A stretch of DNA of 64,000 nt from CAYTAU01 sp964442075 (GCA_964442075.1 CAYTWH010000017.1:7689-71688), one strand, 5' to 3'. Shown: positions 9,790 to 19,602, numbered from the stretch's first letter. The notes: generated by a model from the sequence alone, not told the origin. Numbers and translations are program-made.

Positions 9790-12271
9790 ATTCATGAAAA
9801 TAAACTCGTTTTACACGCTGTGAAATACCTGTCATTATCTCATAAGGGATTGTATCAAGTTGGTCAGAAATTTCAGAAATGTGGTAATTATCTCCAAAAA
9901 CAACAACCTCATCACCTTCTTTTGCATTAATGCTTGATATGTCTAACATGCACATATCCATGCATATATTGCCAACAATAGGAACGGGTTTTTCTTTTAT
10001 GAACATTTTTCCTTTTCCATTGCTCAATTTACGATTTAATCCATCAGCATAACCTATTGGAACAATTGCGATTTTAGAACCTTCTTTAAGTTTTCCTTTT
10101 CTGTTATATCCAACAGTATCATTTTGTTTTAAAACTTTTACTTGTGAAATTGAAGTTTTTAAGCAACTTACATTATGTAATTTTTTCTGTTTTAATGCAC
10201 TTATGCCGTATAATCCAATACCTATACGAACCATGTCAAACTGTGCATCAGAAAATCTTTCTATGCCTGCAGAATTTAGGATGTGACGTAAAACAGGATA
10301 ATCAAATTCTTTAATTATTAAATTACTAATATTTTCAAATTGTTTTATCTGATTAATAGTAAATAAATCTTCATTAAGATTATCTGCTGCTGCAAGATGT
10401 GAAAAAACAGATTTTAAAATAAATCTATTATTTATTTTCAGTTTTTCTAATAATTCAGAAATTTCTTCCTCACAAAAACCCAATCGTTTCATTCCCGTAT
10501 CAATTTTGATGTGAACCGGAAAAGAATTAATCCTGTTTCTGTCAACAGATTCGGAAAATAATTTTAGAATTCTGAAACTATAAATTTCTGGTTCCAACTT
10601 GTGTTCAATCATCAAATCAAAACTCTGTATTTCCGGATTAAGAACAATAATTGGTAAAGAAATACCGGCTTTTCTTAATTCAATACCTTCGTCGGCAAAA
10701 GCAACAGCAAGATAATTAACCCTTTGAAATTGTAAAAGATTAGCTATTTCGAACACCCCACTTCCATAAGAGAAAGCTTTAACCATTACCATTATTTTAG
10801 TTCCCTGTTTTAGTAATGACCTAAAATAATTAAGGTTTTTTGTAACAGAATTCAGATTTATCTCCAATACAGTTTCATGAACTTTAAGTTGTAAAATGTT
10901 AGATATTCTCTCAAATTCAAAATTTCTTGCACCTTTCAATAAAATAAGTCTGTCTTTAAGCTCATGTCTATTAATATTTTGCAGGAATTCCTCAGTTGTA
11001 GAATAAAAACTTTTTTCTATAGTGAAAAAATCTTTATGTTGAGAAATTACATCTCCAATACCAATAAAATGATCAAACTTTTTTTTCTTAATTAAATCTG
11101 CAACATCTTTATACAATATCTTTTTATCTTTTCCGCTTTGCAAAATATCAGATAGAATTAATGTTTTTTTAGTATTTTGTTGTTGTTGATTTGCAAAATC
11201 GAGAGCTATTATTAATGAATTTACATCAGAATTATAACTATCATTAATAATAGTGCAATTATTCAAGCCCTGCTTTAACTCAAGTCGCATTGCAACAGAT
11301 AAAAGCAAGTTCATTCTATCACATATAAGATTGTTTGGGTACTTTAAATACAACATTAAGCACCAACAATGTATTGCATTTTCAATTGAAGCATTATCAA
11401 TAAACGGGATATTAATTTGAATCTCTTTATTTTGATATTTTCCTGTTATTAATGTATGATCTTTTTCTTTCGTAATATCTTTTATAAACAGGTCTGCAGG
11501 AAATTTTGATGACCAGGTAAAAAATTTAAAATCTTCGAAAATTTTATTTGTATGTATTTGATGATCTATTAACTGATAATCTTTACAATATATCAAAATT
11601 TCGCAATTTTCAAATAACTTAAGTTTTTCTGATATTTTGTGTTTATGGTCAATAAAATTTTCCTGATGTGGATCTCCAATATTTGAAAATATTCCAATAG
11701 TAGGCTTAATTATTTTCTGAAGATTACTCATTTCTCCCGAAAAAGATATTCCTGCCTCAAATATTCCCAATTCTGTTGAATTGCCTAATAACCAAACAGA
11801 ATGTGGTACACCTATTTGAGAATTATAACTTTTTGGACTTCTAACTATTCGGTAATCTTCATTTAGCAATTGAAACAACCACTCTTTTAAAACAGTTTTA
11901 CCATTACTGCCAGTTATTCCAATAATTGGTATTTTAAAGTTTTCTCTATGAAAAGTGGCTAAATTATGAAAAGCTTTTAAAGTATTTTCAACTATAATAT
12001 AATTAACATTAAACTTTTTATCCAGAGTACTCTGGACTGTAATATTATCAACAATAAAGTTCTCAACTCCCTTATTAACACATTCTTCAATGTAATCATG
12101 CCCGTTGTGTCGTTCACCAACAATAGCAAAAAAAAGGGAACTTGTTGCAGACACAATAGTCCTACTATCTGTTAAAAGATATTTTATTTCCTCTTCTCCG
12201 TCTCCGACAAGTTTACCATTAACAATTTGAGCAATCTTTTTAGAATTATATTTAATCATAAATTTAAGCAA
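9788..12271 (-). CDS. murF-alr: bifunctional MurF ligase / alanine racemase
   Basis: An 827-residue fusion that couples two steps of D-alanine use in peptidoglycan synthesis. The N-terminal half (residues about 5-450) is UDP-MurNAc-tripeptide:D-alanyl-D-alanine ligase, with the ATP loop GITGSNGKT (residues about 118-126). The C-terminal half (about 455-827) is a PLP-dependent alanine racemase. The PLP lysine lies in MVMVKAFSYGSG, the second catalytic tyrosine in DTVGYNRKG, and the end motifs VPIGYADGLNR and VGNICMDMCMLDIS are clear. This fusion is characteristic of Bacteroidota. A second ATG at 12259 (MIKYNSKKIA) is an equally plausible start. The longer start overlaps the end of the upstream phosphatase gene by 8 bp, which suggests one operon with tdk. 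Confidence 0.95.
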   Translation of the reverse strand: MLKFMIKYNSKKIAQIVNGKLVGDGEEEIKYLLTDSRTIVSATSSLFFAIVGERHNGHDYIEECVNKGVENFIVDNITVQSTLDKKFNVNYIIVENTLKAFHNLATFHRENFKIPIIGITGSNGKTVLKEWLFQLLNEDYRIVRSPKSYNSQIGVPHSVWLLGNSTELGIFEAGISFSGEMSNLQKIIKPTIGIFSNIGDPHQENFIDHKHKISEKLKLFENCEILIYCKDYQLIDHQIHTNKIFEDFKFFTWSSKFPADLFIKDITKEKDHTLITGKYQNKEIQINIPFIDNASIENAIHCWCLMLYLKYPNNLICDRMNLLLSVAMRLELKQGLNNCTIINDSYNSDVNSLIIALDFANQQQQNTKKTLILSDILQSGKDKKILYKDVADLIKKKKFDHFIGIGDVISQHKDFFTIEKSFYSTTEEFLQNINRHELKDRLILLKGARNFEFERISNILQLKVHETVLEINLNSVTKNLNYFRSLLKQGTKIMVMVKAFSYGSGVFEIANLLQFQRVNYLAVAFADEGIELRKAGISLPIIVLNPEIQSFDLMIEHKLEPEIYSFRILKLFSESVDRNRINSFPVHIKIDTGMKRLGFCEEEISELLEKLKINNRFILKSVFSHLAAADNLNEDLFTINQIKQFENISNLIIKEFDYPVLRHILNSAGIERFSDAQFDMVRIGIGLYGISALKQKKLHNVSCLKTSISQVKVLKQNDTVGYNRKGKLKEGSKIAIVPIGYADGLNRKLSNGKGKMFIKEKPVPIVGNICMDMCMLDISSINAKEGDEVVVFGDNYHISEISDQLDTIPYEIMTGISQRVKRVYFHE

Positions 12272-14627
12272 TTCTAATTCCCATAATTAAAATATCGTCT
12301 ATCTGATCATAGCTACCTTGCCACTCTTCAAATTTTCTGACAAGTATCTCCTTTTGTTCATCAGTAGGTTTTTCATTAATATTTAAAAGCAATTCTTTAA
12401 ATGGTTTAAACTTAAGCTTTTTGCCTTTTTCTCCTCCAAATTGATCGATATAACCATCTGTAAACATGTATATCATATCTCTGTTTTCAATTTTTATTTC
12501 ATTATTTGTAAAAAGAACATCGTCTTTAACATAAATACTAATAGGCATTTTATCTGCTTTAGTTTCTATTAATTCATTATTCCTAATTATATATAAGGGG
12601 TTGTTTGCTCCTGCATATTGTATAATGCTTTTATTCGCATCAATAATACACAATGAAATATCCATGCCATCTGTTGCTTCTCCTTCTTTCCCTGTTTGAT
12701 GCAAAGATTTAATTACATTAGCCCTTAATTTATTAAGAATTTCGTTTGCCGTGACGTTTTCATATTGATTAACAATCTCATTAAGAAAAGCCACTCCCAA
12801 CATGCTCATAAAAGCTCCGGGTACACCATGCCCCGTACAATCAGCTACTGCAATAATTATTTTCTTTTCTTTTCTTGCTAACCAATAAAAATCACCACTA
12901 ACAATATCTCTTGGCTTATCTAAAATAAAATGCTCCGGTAATACTTCATTTATATATTCAATGGGTGGAAGTATTGCAGATTGAATACGACTGGCATAAT
13001 GAATACTATCTGAAATTTCTTGATTTTTTGCTGCTAATAAAATATTAGCTTTCTTTTTTTGGCGAAGTTGACTGAATAATAAAATTGAAAATATCAAAAT
13101 AATAATTAATACAAGTACAGAACCGTAAATAAAAAACCGTTGGCGCTTATTTTCTTCTTCTTTCTTTTTCAAATCAAGTTTTTGCAATTCTTTTTCTTTT
13201 GCAAGAAGTTCTATTTGATGATCTTTTTTTTCTGCTTCATATTTTTCTTCCATTTCTGCAATTTGCTTATGGCTTTCAATATTAAATATCGAATCTTTCA
13301 TTTCCGAATATTTACAATAATAATCAAACGCATTTTTAAAATCACCTTTCGAATAATAAACTCCTGACATTGACTTATAAATATTCTCCATTAAGTCTTT
13401 CATTTTTAACTCCATGGCTATTTCAAGGGCATTGTTTAGATAATTTAAGGCATTTGGATAATTTTCCATTTCCCTAAATACCAGTCCAATGCAATGTTGC
13501 GAATTTGCGACTCCGGCCTTATCTCCTATCTCATTTCGTATTTTAAATGATTTTTGATGATATTCTAATGACTTTGAAAAAAACTCCCACTTGCCATATA
13601 CATTTCCAATACTTTGTAATGTTCCGGCATAACCATGTTTGTCTCCAATTTCTTCTTCAATTTCTAATGCTTTTTCAAAATATTCAATTGCCATTTTATA
13701 GTTTTCACCCTCTTTATTTCCTTCAATTTCATCGTAATTATCCCATTCTTCATAAACAGTACCTGTATTATTTAAAGCATAAGCAACTCCTTGTTTATTC
13801 CCAATTTCTTCCATCAATACCAATGCATTATCTAAATATTCAAGTGCTTTGATCTGATAATTTCCCCAATCTTTAAAAACAATTCCAATATTCATTATTG
13901 TATTAGCAATTGAATATTTATCATCAATCTTTTCAAATATTTTTAATGCATCCCTATTAAACTTCAATGCCTGTTCAAAGTCTCCCCATTCATGATATAT
14001 TACACCTATTTTTTGCAAACAATTTGCTATTCCTTTTTTATCATCTAATTTCTTGTAAATTGCAAGAGATTTTTGATAATAATCAACTGCTTTTTCAAAT
14101 CTTGCCCAATAAAAATAACTTATTCCAATTACCTGATATGTTGATGCAACATTTATTGTATCTTGTAATTCTTCATAAATATGCAGAGATTTCTCATAAT
14201 TCTGAATCGCCTTTTTGTAACTCCCCTCGTTTTTGTATATTATACCAATATTATATAACAATGCAGCAGAGCCTTCCTTATCTCCAAGCTTATTTTTTAA
14301 TTCAAATGATTTACTATAATTATTAAGTGCCGTTTTATAATCTTTCTTATAATAATAAATGCTTCCTATCGTCTTATAAGCTTTTGCTTCTTCAGTTTCA
14401 TTTTTTATGTTTTTCGATATTAAAAGTGCGTTATTCGCATATTCATTTGCTTTGTCAAGACTTGAGGGCTTAAGATACTCCTGAGCAAGTTCATTTAACA
14501 CAATTAGTTTTTTTCCCTGATTTTTTGTTAATAATAAACCCTCAAGACTATCAATTTTACTTCCTGTTTGTGAGAACATTGGAGAAGTCAACAGTAATAA
14601 TAACAATATGTACAGAATTTTTTTCAT
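12264..14627 (-). CDS. TPR-repeat membrane protein with SpoIIE-type phosphatase domain
   Basis: A 787-residue predicted signalling phosphatase. It has a signal peptide (ending SPMFSQ), about ten tetratricopeptide repeats (residues about 35-445, with recurring A-x-x-Y-x-x-S-L-x-I patterns), a charged coiled coil, a transmembrane helix (FIYGSVLVLIIILIFSILLF, about 500-520) and a C-terminal PP2C-like SpoIIE domain. The metal-binding aspartates are visible in VSGDFYW, ADCTGHGVPGAFMSM, FTDGYIDQFGG and QIDDILIMGI. The TPR part would lie outside the inner membrane and the phosphatase inside, so it may turn an envelope cue into Ser/Thr dephosphorylation of an unknown partner. The start overlaps the tdk stop by 4 bp (ATGA type), so translation is probably coupled. 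Confidence 0.88.
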   Translation of the reverse strand: MKKILYILLLLLLTSPMFSQTGSKIDSLEGLLLTKNQGKKLIVLNELAQEYLKPSSLDKANEYANNALLISKNIKNETEEAKAYKTIGSIYYYKKDYKTALNNYSKSFELKNKLGDKEGSAALLYNIGIIYKNEGSYKKAIQNYEKSLHIYEELQDTINVASTYQVIGISYFYWARFEKAVDYYQKSLAIYKKLDDKKGIANCLQKIGVIYHEWGDFEQALKFNRDALKIFEKIDDKYSIANTIMNIGIVFKDWGNYQIKALEYLDNALVLMEEIGNKQGVAYALNNTGTVYEEWDNYDEIEGNKEGENYKMAIEYFEKALEIEEEIGDKHGYAGTLQSIGNVYGKWEFFSKSLEYHQKSFKIRNEIGDKAGVANSQHCIGLVFREMENYPNALNYLNNALEIAMELKMKDLMENIYKSMSGVYYSKGDFKNAFDYYCKYSEMKDSIFNIESHKQIAEMEEKYEAEKKDHQIELLAKEKELQKLDLKKKEEENKRQRFFIYGSVLVLIIILIFSILLFSQLRQKKKANILLAAKNQEISDSIHYASRIQSAILPPIEYINEVLPEHFILDKPRDIVSGDFYWLARKEKKIIIAVADCTGHGVPGAFMSMLGVAFLNEIVNQYENVTANEILNKLRANVIKSLHQTGKEGEATDGMDISLCIIDANKSIIQYAGANNPLYIIRNNELIETKADKMPISIYVKDDVLFTNNEIKIENRDMIYMFTDGYIDQFGGEKGKKLKFKPFKELLLNINEKPTDEQKEILVRKFEEWQGSYDQIDDILIMGIRIA

Positions 14628-15211
14628 TTGTTATTTTTTTTTATTGCATTATAATAACATAATCTACATAATGGTTCGTATTCTTCAATTTCTCCCAACA
14701 TTACCAATTTTTCATCATTTGTTTTACGAAACGAATATTGAGCAAGATTTCCACATCTTACGCAAATAGCGTGAACCTTTGTAATATATTCTGCAATTGC
14801 AAATAACTCGGGAATAGGACCAAAAGGATTACCTTTAAAATCCATATCCAAGCCTGCAATTATAACTCTTATTCCTTGATTTGCCAATTTATTACATACT
14901 TCAACTAATCCTTTGTCAAAAAACTGAGCTTCATCAATTCCTATAACATCAACATCTCCTGCCAATAATAAAATATTTCCTGCCGATTCTACAGGAGTAG
15001 ACCTAATTGTATTTTCGTCATGAGAAACAACTTCATCATCAGAATAACGAATATCTATTTTGGGTTTAAAAATCTCAACTTTTAATTTAGCTATTTCTGC
15101 TCTTTTTAAACGCCTTATTAATTCTTCGGTTTTTCCTGAAAACATAGAACCTGCAATTACCTCTATCCATCCACTATGTTTAAGATTTTTTATTTTGTTT
15201 TCAAGAAACAT
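14624..15211 (-). CDS. tdk: thymidine kinase
   Basis: A 195-residue type II (tetrameric) thymidine kinase that phosphorylates salvaged thymidine with ATP. The P-loop AGSMFSGKTEELIRR lies at residues about 20-34. IGIDEAQFFD is the Walker B/lasso region. The structural zinc is held by two Cys pairs, CVRCG and CRLCYY. The substrate-binding aromatic segment lies near AQYSFRKTND. It heads the leftward tdk, phosphatase, murF-alr cluster. Length and motifs are typical. Confidence 0.95.
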   Translation of the reverse strand: MFLENKIKNLKHSGWIEVIAGSMFSGKTEELIRRLKRAEIAKLKVEIFKPKIDIRYSDDEVVSHDENTIRSTPVESAGNILLLAGDVDVIGIDEAQFFDKGLVEVCNKLANQGIRVIIAGLDMDFKGNPFGPIPELFAIAEYITKVHAICVRCGNLAQYSFRKTNDEKLVMLGEIEEYEPLCRLCYYNAIKKNNK

Positions 15212-15258
15212 TATAATATAATTTGTATTTTTACATCAAATTTTCAACATTATTTTTA

Positions 15259-15266
15259 CAAAAGTA
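15259..15266 (-). promoter_or_regulatory. -7 box candidate for the tdk operon
   Basis: Read on the minus strand this is TACTTTTG, matching the Bacteroidota -7 consensus TAnnTTTG. It would place the start of transcription about 40 nt before tdk. No clear -33 TTTG at the normal spacing is visible, so support is partial. Confidence 0.4.
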
Positions 15267-15310
15267 AGAAAAATGAAATAATATTTTTACTTAATCAAAT
15301 ATAATCATTC

Positions 15311-16348
15311 ATGAAAAAACAAACTTTATTAAATGAAATTACAGACCTTACAAATGAATGTAAAGTTTTAGTAGAGAATTTTAAAACATTTGATGATATT
15401 CCACAAATTGATATTGATTTAAGTATTGATAAAATTATTAAAATTTATGATAATTTACTTAAATTAAGAGATATCAATAAAATTGATGAAAAATTAGATG
15501 CTGAAATAAAAGAAGAAATAGTTGTTGAAAAAATCGCAAAAGAGCCTGAGTCACAAAGTGATATTATTGAAAACCATGAAAAAATCATTGAAGAGCATGA
15601 ACCACAAAATGATATTATTGAAAGCAATGAAGAAATTGTTGTAGAGAAACCAATAATTGAAAAAAAAGAATCTCCGGAAAATGAAGAAGATAATTTATCT
15701 ACAACACAATCAGGCTTATTTGAAACTGAATCAGGACAAGAAAAAATTAATAATAATCAAAATGTCGAAAGCGAAGAGATGGCAGAAGAAGAGATTGACA
15801 ATTCTCCTGAAATTAACATACAAACTGATGAACTTACAGATGATACAAAAGAAACCAATATTGTTTCAGAGAATGAACAAATAACAACAACTTCTGAACT
15901 AAATCTATTTGGTAATAATGAAACAAAGCCAGATGAAATAAGTAATGACATTAATCAACCTGATGATACAGATATTGCAAAACCGGAAGAAAAAATAGTA
16001 AAAACAAAGGAAACAATTGGAGAAAAACTTATTGATAATAAAAAAACATTAAACGATATTTTTTCTGATTTTAAACAAAAAAAAGATTTAGCTACACACT
16101 TACAATATCAACCCATAGAAGATTTGAAAGCTGTAATTTCGTTAAATGATAAAATTCGTTTCATCAAAGAATTATTTAATAGTAATAGCGAGCAATATGC
16201 TTTATCAATTAACAAACTTAATTCTTGTAATAACCTTGACGAAGCAATGGAATATTTGAACGAAAAATTTGAATGGAATGATACTAAAGCAAGTTTTAAA
16301 GAATTTCTCGAATTAATTTATCGTCGATTTTTAAATATAACGCCCTAA
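15311..16348 (+). CDS. conserved hypothetical protein with acidic linker
   Basis: A 345-residue cytoplasmic protein without signal peptide or membrane helix. A helical N-terminus (residues 1-70) is joined by a long low-complexity region rich in Glu, Asn and Thr (about 70-240, with imperfect repeats such as SQSDIIENHEKIIEEHEPQ) to a conserved-looking C-terminal block of about 100 residues: TLNDIFSDFKQKKDLATHL, VISLNDKIRFIKELFNS, WNDTKASFKEFLELIYRRFL. Proteins with this C-terminal LNDK-x-RFI-x-ELF pattern occur widely in Bacteroidota and have no known function to my knowledge. It is divergent from tdk and 18 bp ahead of the peptidase gene, so it may be co-transcribed with it. Confidence 0.8.
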   Translation: MKKQTLLNEITDLTNECKVLVENFKTFDDIPQIDIDLSIDKIIKIYDNLLKLRDINKIDEKLDAEIKEEIVVEKIAKEPESQSDIIENHEKIIEEHEPQNDIIESNEEIVVEKPIIEKKESPENEEDNLSTTQSGLFETESGQEKINNNQNVESEEMAEEEIDNSPEINIQTDELTDDTKETNIVSENEQITTTSELNLFGNNETKPDEISNDINQPDDTDIAKPEEKIVKTKETIGEKLIDNKKTLNDIFSDFKQKKDLATHLQYQPIEDLKAVISLNDKIRFIKELFNSNSEQYALSINKLNSCNNLDEAMEYLNEKFEWNDTKASFKEFLELIYRRFLNITP

Positions 16349-16365
16349 TTAAAACTACGGTTATA

Positions 16366-17613
16366 ATGAAGTACAAATTTATTTTTTTCTTATTTATTTT
16401 CCCTTTTTGCATTAATGCACAGGACATTGAATATGCAAGAGAAGTAATTAAAATATTAAGCTCTGAACAGTTTCATGGCAGAGGATTTACAAATAATGGT
16501 GAAAAAATTGCGGCTAAATATCTAAAAGAAGAATTAGTAAAGTTAAATGTAAAGTCATTTAATAATAATTATTTTCAGGATTTTAATATTTCAGTCAACA
16601 CTATTCCATCAAAAATTAATTTAATAATTGATGAAAATGAACTTATCCCTGGTGAAGATTATATTATTTCAAATTCATCGGGTAAATGCAAGGGAATTTT
16701 TCCGATAAAAAAAATAGACAGCACTTTTTTTACAAATTTTGTTTTAAAAGATTATTCAAAAACATTTATTGTAATTGACAAAAATGATTTCAAATCAGAA
16801 GATCTTAAAAAGGGATACAAATTAATTAAATATACAAATTTTGTTAAAGCAAGAGGCATTATTGATGTTGTTAATTCCAATACTCTTCAAACACAAAGCA
16901 AACTGGCTAACAACTGGGTAAATATTCAAATTAAAAAAGAAAAATTTGATTCCTTGTCTGAAAACATTACAATTAAATTTAAAAATAAATTTTATAAAAA
17001 ATATCAAACTCAAAATGTAATAGGGTATGTTGAAGGAGAAGTAGATACTTTTATTCTTTTTGGTGCACATTACGACCATCTTGGAAATATGGGAAAACGC
17101 GCTTATTTTCCTGGAGCTAATGATAATGCTAGCGGTTGTGCAATGGTTTTAAATCTTGCAAAACATTATGTTAGTTCCGATTTTAAACCGCATTATTCTA
17201 TGGCTTTTATTTTTTTTAGTGCTGAAGAAGTTGGGATACTTGGCTCTGAATATTTTTCCGAAAATCCAATAATACCATTATCAAAAATCAAATTCTTTTT
17301 CAATTTAGATATGGTTGGTACCGGTGAAGAAGGGATAAAGGTGGTAAATGGTTCTGTATTGAAAAAAGAATTTGAGATGCTTGTAAATATTAACGAAAAA
17401 AATAATTATCTGAAAAAAGTCAGTCCTCGTGGTGAAGCAATGAATAGCGACCACCACTATATTTACCAAAAAGGAGTTAAATCAGTATTTATTTATACTC
17501 TTGGAGGTTATTCCGAATATCACAATATTTATGATATTGAAAGTAGTCTAAAACTCACCAAATTTGAAAGCCTTTTTCGTTTAATTAGAGATTTTTCAGA
17601 TATTTACAGATAA
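16366..17613 (+). CDS. secreted M28-family zinc peptidase
   Basis: A 415-residue exported aminopeptidase-like enzyme. The signal peptide ends at FCINAQ. The catalytic domain (residues about 215-415) has the full M28 two-zinc set: GAHYDHLG (His and Asp), GANDNASGCAMVL (bridging Asp), FFSAEEVGILGSEYF (catalytic Glu pair), FNLDMVG (Asp) and, near the end, the His of GGYSEYHNIYD. The N-terminal 200 residues form a less conserved region where many relatives have a protease-associated or PDZ-like insert. Substrate unknown; removal of N-terminal amino acids from peptides is the family's usual role. It is the last chromosomal gene before the element and is followed by a strong terminator. Confidence 0.9.
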   Translation: MKYKFIFFLFIFPFCINAQDIEYAREVIKILSSEQFHGRGFTNNGEKIAAKYLKEELVKLNVKSFNNNYFQDFNISVNTIPSKINLIIDENELIPGEDYIISNSSGKCKGIFPIKKIDSTFFTNFVLKDYSKTFIVIDKNDFKSEDLKKGYKLIKYTNFVKARGIIDVVNSNTLQTQSKLANNWVNIQIKKEKFDSLSENITIKFKNKFYKKYQTQNVIGYVEGEVDTFILFGAHYDHLGNMGKRAYFPGANDNASGCAMVLNLAKHYVSSDFKPHYSMAFIFFSAEEVGILGSEYFSENPIIPLSKIKFFFNLDMVGTGEEGIKVVNGSVLKKEFEMLVNINEKNNYLKKVSPRGEAMNSDHHYIYQKGVKSVFIYTLGGYSEYHNIYDIESSLKLTKFESLFRLIRDFSDIYR

Positions 17614-17633
17614 TGTAATATTAGAAGAAAATT

Positions 17634-17663
17634 AAAAACCTCTTGATTTTTCAAGAGGTTTTT
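17634..17663. terminator. bidirectional terminator at the chromosome/element border
   Basis: A perfect 13-bp stem, AAAAACCTCTTGA (17634-17646) and TCAAGAGGTTTTT (17651-17663), with a TTTT loop. It ends the M28 peptidase transcript. Before the element inserted, the tRNA-Ser 3' end would have lain about 6 bp to its right, so the same hairpin probably also terminated that leftward tRNA transcript. Confidence 0.9.
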
Positions 17664-17668
17664 AGGTT

Positions 17669-17693
17669 GCGGAGAAAGAGGATTATGAACCTA
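17669..17693 (-). other. left attachment site, decayed copy of tRNA-Ser 3' end
   Basis: Positions 17669-17681 (gcggagaaagagg) are identical to 63949-63961 in the tRNA-Ser at the other end of the element and have the same orientation. The next 12 bases (attatgaaccta) are an imperfect copy of the tRNA T-arm (gattcgaaccc). This is the signature of integration into a tRNA 3' end. The 13-bp block is the probable crossover core. Confidence 0.75.
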
Positions 17694-17740
17694 CTATTTT
17701 AACCGCTTATATTGTGAGTATTACAAAATTTTCAAATACT

Positions 17741-17762
17741 TGGACACGATTTGGACATATTA
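17741..17762 (+). repeat. 22-bp direct repeat, left copy (integrase arm-site candidate)
   Basis: The sequence tggacacgatttggacatat plus ta is identical to 63828-63849. It lies about 60 bp inside the left tRNA core. In the circular form the two copies would flank the core, which is the usual layout of arm-binding sites for lambda-type integrases. A core role for this repeat itself cannot be excluded. The rest of the gene-free stretch 17614-18054 holds only the terminator and attachment sequences; I see no gene in it. Confidence 0.65.
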
Positions 17763-18054
17763 CATGATGAAAATTCAAGTTACACTAAATTGCTTCTCAT
17801 TACATCATTTTGTATTCCGCTACAAATGTACAAAACAAAGAATCAAAATGCAAATTGGGAGTGAAGGTTCAGGAGAAAAATGTCCACAAAATTTATTAAC
17901 AATAATGAAAAATAATGTCAGGTAAATAACGGTATTTACATGACATTTACAATAATAAAAGACATAAATTTGATAGATGTAAATAGCTGTAATATATCTA
18001 AATAACTAGAATTTGTTTTTGCACAGATATATATTCACCTATGATGTATTTTTA

Positions 18055-19479
18055 TCAAACTTCATCATAAACAAACATAATATCAAAATCAAATTCTTTA
18101 ACAGAACCAAATAATTCAATTGAAATTTTTATTGGAAATTCATTTAATTTAACATTTGCTAATTCTATACTATATGGGATTCTAATAGGATTATTTAGTG
18201 TAAAAACTGGTTTGAAATTATGTGGGTTATTGAATGTCATCAAAGAGTATTTTTGACTAAAGAAATCTCCTCTTTTATTTAAACCTGTTATTTTAAAATA
18301 AAGTCCACTATTCATTAATTTTATTGACCAATCATCAGGTATTTTCCATTCAAACAGCGGAATTAGAATTATTTTCTTTATCTCAATGTATGAACTTGAA
18401 TTCATTAATAGAAACTCCTTTATAGTTTCGTCTTTATGTAATTTAAACATTAAGTCTGGTTTTACAGGATTTATCTTTTCAGCAATATAATTTGTCCCGG
18501 CTCCAACTCCATGCTTTTGAATAAGTTTATTATTGAACATAGATGTAAGCACCTTTTTTACAGTTGACAAAGGAATATTAAGTTTCTTAGAAATATCACT
18601 AGACTTACTTCCTGGATAGTTTGCAATAAAACTTAAAATATTTTTGTCTCTAGGAGACAGGTTTGTTGATGATTTTTCTTGATCATCTAATTTCTTCATT
18701 AAGTTATTTTGAATATTAGATAGACAGTCCATAAAGAAGGAAATCCATTCATACACATCCTCATTTGGTCTTTGTTTCTGTGTATTCATCAATACTTTAT
18801 AATATTCATCTTTTCGACTTTCTATTTCATGTTCAAAGCTAATATATTGAACCCAAGAATAACCATTTCTTAATAATAGAAGAGTTCCTAAGAGTCTGCT
18901 TAATCTACCATTACCATCTTGAAAAGGGTGAATGCTTAAAAAATCATAAACAAATAAAGCTGATTTAATTATTGAGTTTGTTTCATTGTCTGAATGATAC
19001 CATTCAAATAAATCTTTCATTGATTGTTCTGTTGGCAAACCGGGTTCAGATGTTTTAAATATTAATTGTTTAGTTCCATTAGGTAGTTCAGCTTCAACTG
19101 AATTACTTAATTGTTTATATTTTCCTCTATGCCATTCATCTTTATCACTGAAACTCATTAGAATATTATGAAGATTTTTTATGTTTCCTTCAGTAATATC
19201 AATATCTTTATAAGATTCAGAAATAGTATCAAGAGCTTCAAAATAACCAGCAACTTCTTGCTCATCTCTTTCTTCAAGTTTTGAGACTTTTAGTTTATCT
19301 ATTAATATCACAACTTCTTCATTAGTCATTTTAGATCCTTCAATACGTGTAGAAGCTCCAACACTATGAACAGTTGCAATTGATTTGAGTTGCTTTAAAG
19401 TTTGACCTTCTCTTTTCTCAATTTGAGTCCAAGAAGCATCAAATCTATCAATTTTACTGATTTCATTAATCAGTTTCAT
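18055..19479 (-). CDS. Fic-domain protein with C-terminal winged helix
   Basis: A 474-residue Fic protein, probably an AMP-transferase (AMPylator). The N-terminal part has the class II inhibitory motif (S/T)xxxE(G/N) as STRIEG in GASTRIEGSKM. The active-site loop is HPFQDGNGRLSRLLG, matching HxFx(D/E)GNGRxxR. After it comes a winged-helix region (SPRDKNILSFIANYPGSKSSDISKKLN, residues about 275-340) and a C-terminal extension of about 130 residues that I do not recognise. I chose the ATG at 19479 (MKLINEISKIDRFDASW) because related proteins begin there and because the upstream repeats (19521-19602) would otherwise fall in the coding sequence; an ATG at 19566 is possible. Such genes are frequent on mobile elements. 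The target is unknown. Confidence 0.9.
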   Translation of the reverse strand: MKLINEISKIDRFDASWTQIEKREGQTLKQLKSIATVHSVGASTRIEGSKMTNEEVVILIDKLKVSKLEERDEQEVAGYFEALDTISESYKDIDITEGNIKNLHNILMSFSDKDEWHRGKYKQLSNSVEAELPNGTKQLIFKTSEPGLPTEQSMKDLFEWYHSDNETNSIIKSALFVYDFLSIHPFQDGNGRLSRLLGTLLLLRNGYSWVQYISFEHEIESRKDEYYKVLMNTQKQRPNEDVYEWISFFMDCLSNIQNNLMKKLDDQEKSSTNLSPRDKNILSFIANYPGSKSSDISKKLNIPLSTVKKVLTSMFNNKLIQKHGVGAGTNYIAEKINPVKPDLMFKLHKDETIKEFLLMNSSSYIEIKKIILIPLFEWKIPDDWSIKLMNSGLYFKITGLNKRGDFFSQKYSLMTFNNPHNFKPVFTLNNPIRIPYSIELANVKLNEFPIKISIELFGSVKEFDFDIMFVYDEV

Positions 19480-19520
19480 TGTAAGATTAAGCGAAAATGT
19501 ATGTATTTTTTGCATAATAT

Positions 19521-19602
19521 GGTTCGATTTGGTTCGCAAATATACGACAAAATATTCGATAACCAAATTTATTTTGGTTCGATTTGGTTCGATAATATAC
19601 GA
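19521..19602. repeat. paired 27-bp repeats in the Fic promoter, operator candidate
   Basis: Copies lie at 19521-19547 and 19576-19602 (ggttcgatttggttcg followed by 11 bases ending in atatacga), with 25 of 27 bases equal. Each copy contains two ggttcg half-sites, and an inverted half-site (gataaccaaat, 19558-19568) lies between them. They lie just upstream of the chosen Fic start, so binding by the Fic protein's own winged-helix domain is plausible. The remaining gap to 19891 shows no gene. Confidence 0.6.

Noticed and set aside
13140..14326. Several open frames opposite the TPR phosphatase gene
   Set aside because: They are Phe/Leu/His-rich shadows of Lys/Glu-rich TPR coding sequence.
17740..17925. 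61-codon open frame starting in the left 22-bp repeat
   Set aside because: Its sequence shows no protein-like pattern, and the start lies in a recombination-site repeat.
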